Under the pieces are notes generated by a model, which worked only from the letters and a program-made list of their open reading frames with translations, ran no database searches and was not told the DNA's origin. A stretch of DNA of 64,000 nucleotides from Cognatundibacterium oligocarboniphilum (lineage in GTDB: Bacteria > Pseudomonadota > Gammaproteobacteria > Burkholderiales > Burkholderiaceae_D): positions 197,259 through 261,258 of the forward strand of contig NZ_JABXYJ010000003.1 of NCBI RefSeq assembly GCF_013377855.1, written 5' to 3'. This document shows, one piece after another, positions 58,480 to 64,000 of this stretch (within the stretch, counting starts at the first letter, position 1; the number at the start of each line of letters is the position of its first letter). Both the position numbers and the translations under genes were made by a program.

Positions 58480-60288
58480 TTAACGCATGTGCCGAGGCTG
58501 TTGCCCCAAAGCCAGTTGCCCACCCGTTTTTTTGGCGGCAAACAGCCATAAACGCTCACGCTGATCTCCCGGACGCGCACCTTCCCAGACCAGATGCCAC
58601 TGATGACTGTTCAGATGTTCCGGCAAATGATTTTGAAAGCCATTCACCAGCAACAGATCGCATTGCATATCTGGCTGCTTCTCCTGACGATAGGTAGTGA
58701 TGCCGGCAAAATAGCGCAACATGGCACGTTCTGATTCGCCCAGATCTTTACTCGCCATGCAGTCAAAATGATGCGGCAACGCTGTTTCCATCGAATAAAA
58801 AACGCTGCGGTAGCTTTTTGCATAATCCACCCATGGCAACAACAGGCTGCTCATCAGCATCCAGCTCAGGCTGACGCCCGACACCCAGCTGATCAGACCA
58901 CGGCCACGCACGTCCTTAAGCCTGCCGATATACATCATCGCGACGACAGTGATTCCGGAAGCAAACATCACCTCCACCCACCTGAAATCCGGTGTGAATG
59001 TATCCGGCAAGTATTTGAGGATAAACATCCAGCGTGGCGGCCCTCCTTCCCAGATCATGGCTGCCCAGAGCGTCCAGATGAACAGAGCTGTCGTACCAAA
59101 AATCAGACGGGAAGTCCAGTCGAAAAAGCGATCCACCCTGAACGATAAATGACGAGCCGCAGGCGCAGCCAGAATGGCCAGCGGCAATAACAGCGGCAAT
59201 GCGTAATTGTCTCTTGCGGAAGCGGCACGCCATAACACCAGCAACATAATCGAAAATACCAGCACACAGACCTGCAACACAGCAGAACTCCGCCACGTGG
59301 CACGCTCTCGCCAGAGCGTCAACGCCGCCAGCGGCAAGGCCGGGAAAGTAAACCAGGGCAAAGTGGTAATCCAGAATCCATCTGTATGTGGCGCACCCAG
59401 CTGCGCCACAGAAAAACCAAAAAATCTGCCAATGTTATTCAGCCAGAACCAGTCCATGAACAAAGCCGGGGAGCGTCCCAGCAAAGCCAGCGGCCAGATC
59501 AGCAGCCACGGCAAAGAAAAGCACAGGGCAAGCAGTAAGACATGCAGATACGTTTTCTTACGCCACGATTGAAACAGCAACGGCAACAAAGCAGCCGTCA
59601 GACCAAACACACCCAGCGCCAGTATTCCCTTTGCCATAAACCCGATGCCGACACCTGTACCTAGCAATATTCCCGATCTCAGCGGATTATTTTTGACCTC
59701 TGCAAACCCGGCGGTAGCAACCGCAAAACCGGTCAGCAAAGGGACATCGGTCAACATCATATGAGAATGTAAAAGCAGTCCCAGGCAGGCCAGCAGAGAC
59801 ATAATCGCAAAACGTCCATAACCCTTCCCCCACCAAGTGCGGGCAGCCCAACCGGTAGCGATACAGGTAATGATCATAAAAACGCCGGTTGCCAGCCGCG
59901 CACCGTCATGCAACGCCAACCAGGGAGAAAGCGTATTTGCAAGAACTGTAGCCAGCCAGTAATACAAAGGCGGTTTTTCCATAAATGGCTCACCAGCCAT
60001 CATTGGCACAATCCAGTCACCACTTTCCAGCATGTGATGGATAATACCGAAGATATAGGTTTCATCCTGCTTCCAGGGATCATGTCCGATCAGACCAGGA
60101 AGCAGGTAAATGGAAATCAAGATCAGCAATGCAAACAATGCCGCATTCAGGCGTTGTGATACCCATTCAATAAGGCAGGAAACAACAGACTCATTACCTG
60201 CTTCACACAAGGTAACAGAGGTCGTTCCATCACCGATGAGGCGAAGACGAACAGAAAAGAAGGTACGAAACCAGTCAAGGAAAATCAT
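58480..60288 (-). CDS. ArnT-like membrane glycosyltransferase
   Basis: A 602-residue integral membrane protein with about twelve hydrophobic helices. After the first helix is HDPWKQDETYIF with the catalytic Asp/Glu (70-76), then MEKPPLYYWLATVLANTLSP, typical of polyprenyl-phosphate sugar transferases of the ArnT/PMT superfamily. The C-terminal 180 residues are periplasmic. The N-terminal 50 residues before the first helix are unusually long. Genes for Ara4N synthesis are not adjacent, so the sugar and acceptor are unknown. Confidence 0.8.
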   Translation of the reverse strand: MIFLDWFRTFFSVRLRLIGDGTTSVTLCEAGNESVVSCLIEWVSQRLNAALFALLILISIYLLPGLIGHDPWKQDETYIFGIIHHMLESGDWIVPMMAGEPFMEKPPLYYWLATVLANTLSPWLALHDGARLATGVFMIITCIATGWAARTWWGKGYGRFAIMSLLACLGLLLHSHMMLTDVPLLTGFAVATAGFAEVKNNPLRSGILLGTGVGIGFMAKGILALGVFGLTAALLPLLFQSWRKKTYLHVLLLALCFSLPWLLIWPLALLGRSPALFMDWFWLNNIGRFFGFSVAQLGAPHTDGFWITTLPWFTFPALPLAALTLWRERATWRSSAVLQVCVLVFSIMLLVLWRAASARDNYALPLLLPLAILAAPAARHLSFRVDRFFDWTSRLIFGTTALFIWTLWAAMIWEGGPPRWMFILKYLPDTFTPDFRWVEVMFASGITVVAMMYIGRLKDVRGRGLISWVSGVSLSWMLMSSLLLPWVDYAKSYRSVFYSMETALPHHFDCMASKDLGESERAMLRYFAGITTYRQEKQPDMQCDLLLVNGFQNHLPEHLNSHQWHLVWEGARPGDQRERLWLFAAKKTGGQLALGQQPRHMR

Positions 60289-60350
60289 GTAAGCACATCA
60301 AGGGAAATACATTAAAGAGATGTGCAATGATTCATCGAACTATCAGGAGA

Positions 60351-60366
60351 CGCGAAAATTTTCGCG
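60351..60366. promoter_or_regulatory. Perfect palindrome CGCGAAAATTTTCGCG
   Basis: A 16-bp self-complementary sequence in the probable promoter region of the ArnT-like gene. It looks like an operator for a dimeric repressor; none is encoded next to it. Confidence 0.4.
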
Positions 60367-60582
60367 ATAAACGATACAAAGCACATAAATCCGGACTGCT
60401 GAAGTTAGCAGAAAAACAAAAAAAACTAACACCGGAAGGTAACATATTGTATCTCAAGTACGAGTTTTTTTTGTAAAATTTCTATTCGAAAAGCTATATG
60501 ACACGCAATTTTGCATTTGCGAAAAAACATTTTCAGAATAAATCATCATAAAAATGCACAACATTCTGATTTTTCATCTTCT

Positions 60583-60602
60583 AAATTGCAATTGAGCAAT
60601 TT
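60583..60602 (-). terminator. Possible terminator after proC
   Basis: A 7-bp stem of AAATTGC and GCAATTT with a 6-base loop lies 27 bases after the proC stop. The T run on the minus strand is short, so it is weak. Confidence 0.35.
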
Positions 60603-60628
60603 TTAGTCAATGTCATACACTTTTATGA

Positions 60629-61456
60629 CTATGCTTGCTGACCAAACTCATCACCCAGTTCTGCTGCTCTTGCAGCAGCAACCTTGACGGCCGTCACGAT
60701 GGACTGTCCGACCCCGGCAGCCTCCATGCTGGACAAGGCAGCATATGTGGTTCCGCCTTTTGAGGTCACCCGCTCACGCAGAATGCTGACTGACTCACTG
60801 GAGTGCATCGCCAGCTGAGCAGCCCCCTCAAAGGTGGCGATAGCAAACTGATTGCCTTGTTCAGCACTCAATCCCAGCTGCTGCGCTGCCTGTTGCAGAG
60901 CTTCGATAAAATAAAATACATAGGCGGGACCGCTGCCGGAAATAGCGGTAACGGCATCGATCTGCTGTTCCCGTTCCATCCAGGATGTCAGCCCGACTGA
61001 ACGCAGGATATCGTCAGCAATCTGCTGTTCGTGTACGCTGACGCCAGGTAAGGCAAACATCCCGGTGATGCCTTTACCAACCAGGGCAGGTGTATTCGGC
61101 ATCGCCCGCACAATCTTGCCGTAAGCATTCAGCCAGCGGGAAATATCGCTGGCACGAATACCTGCAGCAATCGTTATCAACAGCTGTTGCCGCACATACG
61201 GCGCCAGTTCCCCGACCACATCTCTTAACTGCTGCGGCTTGACGGCAAGAATAATCACATCGGCATCCTGCAGGCGCGCATCAATCGCCAAAGCCGTGGT
61301 CACGCCAAATTCTGTTTCCAGGCGATTCAAGGAGGTCTGATTAACATCCACGACATGAATGCAGCCAGGCAGTGTGAAATCGGGCAATAAACCGCCAATC
61401 AATGCACCAGCCATATTGCCGCCGCCAACAAAGGCAATTTTTAATTTATTTTGCAT
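60629..61456 (-). CDS. proC: Pyrroline-5-carboxylate reductase
   Basis: ProC makes proline from pyrroline-5-carboxylate with NADPH. The 275-residue protein has the Rossmann start IAFVGGGNMAGALIGG and the C-terminal RVTSKGGTTYAALSSMEAAG signature. I chose ATG 61456, preceded by GGAG; a longer frame reaches 61531 inside yggS. It overlaps yggS by 11 bases, the usual pair. Here the ornithine cyclodeaminase at 18688 would be a second proline source. Confidence 0.95.
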   Translation of the reverse strand: MQNKLKIAFVGGGNMAGALIGGLLPDFTLPGCIHVVDVNQTSLNRLETEFGVTTALAIDARLQDADVIILAVKPQQLRDVVGELAPYVRQQLLITIAAGIRASDISRWLNAYGKIVRAMPNTPALVGKGITGMFALPGVSVHEQQIADDILRSVGLTSWMEREQQIDAVTAISGSGPAYVFYFIEALQQAAQQLGLSAEQGNQFAIATFEGAAQLAMHSSESVSILRERVTSKGGTTYAALSSMEAAGVGQSIVTAVKVAAARAAELGDEFGQQA

Positions 61457-62150
61457 AATTCCTGCTCCCAAAAATTCCTGTTCCGATTCTGACCATCGTA
61501 CTGCCTTCCGCGATTGCGGCATGTATGTCACTGCTCATCCCCATCGACAATGTATCAAGAGAAATACCTCGCGCAATCAACTGATTCTGCAAGGCATGCA
61601 GCCGCTGAAAGGCCTCACGTTGCGCCACAAAATCCGTTACTGGCGCAGGCACGGCCATCAGGCCACGCAACCGGATTTTCGGTAATCCGCTGATCCGTTC
61701 TGCCAATACCAGTACATCATCAGGCGAGACGCCGCTTTTGCTGTCTTCGCCGCTGATATTCACCTGCAGACAGATATTCAGATCCGGATAATCCGGGGGA
61801 CGCTGCTCAGACAAGCGATGCGCAATCTTCTCCCGGTCGACGGAATGCACCCAGTCAAAATGCTCCGCAATCGGTTTCGTTTTGTTACTTTGTATCGGTC
61901 CGATGAAATGCCATTCCAGTGTAAATTCAGGCACACTTTGTTTCAGGAATGCAATCTTGTCGAGCGCCTCCTGCAGATAATTTTCGCCAAATGCACGCTG
62001 CCCACAGCGCGCCGCCTCGATAATGGCATCGGTTCCGAAAGTCTTGGAAACCGCCAGCAAACGGACACTGGAAGCAGGTCGCCCATATTGCAACTCGGTG
62101 CGCCTGATATCAGACAATACGGCTTGCAAGTTGTCAGAAATTAAGGACAT
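61446..62150 (-). CDS. yggS: PLP homeostasis protein YggS/PROSC
   Basis: YggS binds pyridoxal 5'-phosphate and helps control free PLP; it has no known catalysis. The 234-residue barrel has the PLP Lys36 in LAVSKT, the FGENYLQEALDKI segment and the late GMSSDIHAAIAEGSTMVRIG motif. It starts before proC and is divergent from pilT, as commonly seen in proteobacteria. Confidence 0.94.
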   Translation of the reverse strand: MSLISDNLQAVLSDIRRTELQYGRPASSVRLLAVSKTFGTDAIIEAARCGQRAFGENYLQEALDKIAFLKQSVPEFTLEWHFIGPIQSNKTKPIAEHFDWVHSVDREKIAHRLSEQRPPDYPDLNICLQVNISGEDSKSGVSPDDVLVLAERISGLPKIRLRGLMAVPAPVTDFVAQREAFQRLHALQNQLIARGISLDTLSMGMSSDIHAAIAEGSTMVRIGTGIFGSRNYAK

Positions 62151-62258
62151 AATCGAACAATTTTTTATGAAACTTCACTCAATCCGGGCTGTACCAATCC
62201 GCAGCCCCCTGTGTCATGCCTGCCATCCAAGGATGGCGCAATAATAGTGGAATTATAA

Positions 62259-63302
62259 ATGGACATCTCTGAGCTGCTTGCGTTCTCGGTCAAGAATAAC
62301 GCTTCCGACTTACATCTTTCTTCCGGCCTGCCGCCCATGATACGTGTACATGGCGATGTACGGCGCATCAATCTGCCGCCGCTGGAACACAAAGACGTGC
62401 ATGAACTGATTTACGACATCATGAACGATTCCCAGCGCAAGATTTACGAAGAAACGCTGGAGTGTGATTTTTCCTTTTCGATTCCCGGCCTGGCGCGTTT
62501 CCGTGTCAACGCTTTCAACCAGGAACGGGGACCAGCGGCAGTCATGCGTACCATTCCCTCTAAAATCCTGACGCTGGAACAGCTAAACGCACCGCGGATT
62601 TTTGCCGATCTCGCGTTAAAGCCGCGCGGTCTGGTACTGGTAACGGGCCCGACAGGCTCCGGTAAATCCACCACCCTGGCGGGAATGGTGAATCATCTCA
62701 ATGAAAACGAATACGGCCACATCCTGACCGTTGAGGACCCGATTGAATTCGTGCATGAATCCAAAAAATGTCTGATCAATCAGCGTGAAGTCGGACCGCA
62801 TACCATGTCCTTCAACAATGCGCTGCGCTCTGCGCTACGTGAAGATCCGGATGCGATTCTGGTCGGTGAATTACGCGATCTGGAAACCATCCGTCTGGCG
62901 CTGACTGCTGCAGAAACCGGCCATCTGGTGTTCGGCACCCTGCATACCTCGTCAGCCGCAAAAACTATTGACCGTATCGTCGACGTATTTCCGGCGGAAG
63001 AAAAGGAAATGGTGCGCTCCATGCTGTCGGAATCCTTACAGGCGGTGATTTCACAAACCCTGCTGAAAACCAAGGACGGCTCCGGACGAGTTGCAGCACA
63101 TGAAATCATGATTGGCTCGCCCGCGATCAGAAACCTGATTCGTGAAGCCAAAGTCGCCCAGATGTACTCAGCCATCCAGACCGGCAACAATCTCGGCATG
63201 CAAACACTGGATCAGAATCTGACCGATCTGGTCAGGCGCAATGTCATTTCGGTGGGAACAGCACGGGCTGCCGCCAAAATCCCTGAAAACTTCCCAGGCT
63301 AA
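62259..63302 (+). CDS. pilT: Type IV pilus retraction ATPase PilT
   Basis: PilT depolymerises type IV pili, giving twitching motility and DNA uptake. The 347-residue hexameric ATPase has Walker A GPTGSGKST starting at residue 130, the ASP box around TVEDPIEFVH, the VGELRDLETIRLAL Walker B region and the His box. The C-terminal AIRNLIREAKVAQMYSAIQTG is the PilT-specific retraction motif. pilU follows 25 bases later. Confidence 0.97.
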   Translation: MDISELLAFSVKNNASDLHLSSGLPPMIRVHGDVRRINLPPLEHKDVHELIYDIMNDSQRKIYEETLECDFSFSIPGLARFRVNAFNQERGPAAVMRTIPSKILTLEQLNAPRIFADLALKPRGLVLVTGPTGSGKSTTLAGMVNHLNENEYGHILTVEDPIEFVHESKKCLINQREVGPHTMSFNNALRSALREDPDAILVGELRDLETIRLALTAAETGHLVFGTLHTSSAAKTIDRIVDVFPAEEKEMVRSMLSESLQAVISQTLLKTKDGSGRVAAHEIMIGSPAIRNLIREAKVAQMYSAIQTGNNLGMQTLDQNLTDLVRRNVISVGTARAAAKIPENFPG

Positions 63303-63327
63303 TCTGAAACGATAGGAGCATCCCGAC

Positions 63328-64000
63328 ATGGAACGCGATCAGGCCACGAAATTCATGCATGACCTGCTGAGGTTAATGCTCAGCAAAAATGGATCCGATT
63401 TATTCATTACCGCAGACTTTCCTCCTGCGTTCAAAATTGACGGCAGGGTAACTCCGGTTTCCAACCAGCCGCTGACGCCGGCGCATACTGTCGACCTTGC
63501 GCGCGCTATCATGAACGATAAGCAGGCCGCCGAATTTGAATCATCCAAAGAATGTAATTTCGCGATCAATCCGGCAGGCATGGGGCGTTTCCGTGTTTCC
63601 GCGTTTATGCAGCAGGGCCGGGTCGGGATGGTGCTGCGGACGATCACGACCGCTATTCCCAAATTTGATGAGCTTGGCCTTCCGGAAAATCTGAAAGAAA
63701 TTGCCATGACCAAACGGGGGTTGGTCATCATGGTGGGTGCAACCGGTTCCGGTAAGTCCACCACGCTTGCGGCAATGGTCGGATACCGCAACCAGCACAG
63801 TTACGGTCACATCATCACCATTGAAGATCCGATCGAATACGTACATCCTCACGCAAACTGCATCGTCACTCAACGTGAGGTGGGCATTGACACAGAAGAC
63901 TGGGGGGCCGCACTGAAAAACTCTTTACGGCAAGCGCCGGACGTCATCCAGATCGGCGAAATCCGGGACAGGGAAACGATGGATTTTGCAGTTGCGTTTG
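63328..64000 (+). CDS. pilU: Type IV pilus ATPase PilU, 5' part
   Basis: PilU is a PilT paralogue that assists retraction. The window holds the first 224 codons; the frame is open to the edge. ATG 63328 has AGGAG at good spacing. The protein begins MERDQATKFMHDLLRLML, has Walker A GATGSGKST (137-145) and the IITIEDPIEYVHPH ASP box, and reaches QIGEIRDRETMDFAVAF. It is clearly distinct from PilT and lies in the usual place. Confidence 0.94.
   Translation, partial: MERDQATKFMHDLLRLMLSKNGSDLFITADFPPAFKIDGRVTPVSNQPLTPAHTVDLARAIMNDKQAAEFESSKECNFAINPAGMGRFRVSAFMQQGRVGMVLRTITTAIPKFDELGLPENLKEIAMTKRGLVIMVGATGSGKSTTLAAMVGYRNQHSYGHIITIEDPIEYVHPHANCIVTQREVGIDTEDWGAALKNSLRQAPDVIQIGEIRDRETMDFAVAF

Larger units (their letters stand above)
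60289..60628. other. AT-rich region between the glycosyltransferase and proC
   Basis: About 340 bases with no supported gene. It contains the perfect 16-bp palindrome CGCGAAAATTTTCGCG (60351-60366), 63 bases upstream of the glycosyltransferase start. Nearer proC is a hairpin, AAATTGC (60583-60589) with GCAATTT (60596-60602), that could end proC transcription. Confidence 0.5.

Noticed and set aside
62168-62245. A 25-codon frame between yggS and pilT that could be a leader peptide
   Set aside because: There is no ribosome-binding site before its ATG and no attenuator structure after it.

Overview
The window looks like a contiguous piece of a betaproteobacterial chromosome, most likely order Burkholderiales and possibly family Oxalobacteraceae. 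The lineage call rests on protein resemblance and gene order that I recognise: lptD-surA-pdxA-rsmA divergent from amgK-murU, queA-tgt-yajC-secD-secF, recG with oxyR and ubiA nearby, yggS-proC divergent from pilT-pilU, and hemP-bfd-tonB-bfr. Base composition is near 50 percent G+C by eye, with AT-rich intergenic patches. UbiA, a UbiH-type hydroxylase, cytochrome b561 and PntAB point to a ubiquinone-using, respiring Gram-negative cell. LptD, GmhB and type IV pilus ATPases fit the same picture. I see no rRNA, tRNA, CRISPR array, prophage, transposase or insertion sequence. Most of the window is housekeeping DNA.

Layout. 1-3889: glyQ (3' end)-glyS-gmhB-plsC, closed by a strong terminator. 3966-5372: a YgjP-type metalloprotein and glyoxalase I. 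5405-13040, minus strand: an unlisted 50-residue membrane protein, pgi, and the envelope block lptD-surA-pdxA-rsmA. 13184-17775: amgK-murU (cell-wall sugar recycling), pepP, a ubiquinone hydroxylase and a small orphan gene. 17899-20752: an Lrp-type regulator divergent from ornithine cyclodeaminase and arginase. 20764-25368, minus: an exported Sel1-like protein and pntA1-panD-pntA2-pntB, where panD splits the transhydrogenase genes. 25883-28663: nudJ-mnmA and an RpiR regulator. 28823-31055: ahpC-ahpF. 31401-34582: psd and a Fur-box-preceded iron group (hemP, an orphan gene, bfd, tonB, bfr).

34688-39470: a glutathione transferase, purB, then cytochrome b561, two YceI proteins and a MarR regulator behind a perfect palindromic operator. 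39601-43940, minus: a two-gene RND efflux system. 44262-50071, minus: queA, tgt, yajC, secD, secF. 50194-57265: recG, an acetyltransferase, a short-chain dehydrogenase, oxyR, an XRE regulator, a small exported peptide and ubiA. 57379-58424: a DUF883/YqjE/YqjK-like envelope trio. 58480-60288: an ArnT-like glycosyltransferase. 60629-64000: proC-yggS divergent from pilT-pilU; pilU runs off the end.

Themes. Peroxide defence (oxyR, ahpCF, bfr) and iron handling (Fur box, hemP, bfd, tonB, bfr) recur. Arginase and ornithine cyclodeaminase would turn arginine into proline, and ProC makes proline from pyrroline-5-carboxylate. I found no convincing new multi-gene system. The best leads are small: a TACT-N7-AGTA repeat found at two distant intergenic sites, panD inside the pnt operon, several unannotated small proteins, a changed ferroxidase residue in bacterioferritin, and the palindromic operator before the b561/YceI genes.
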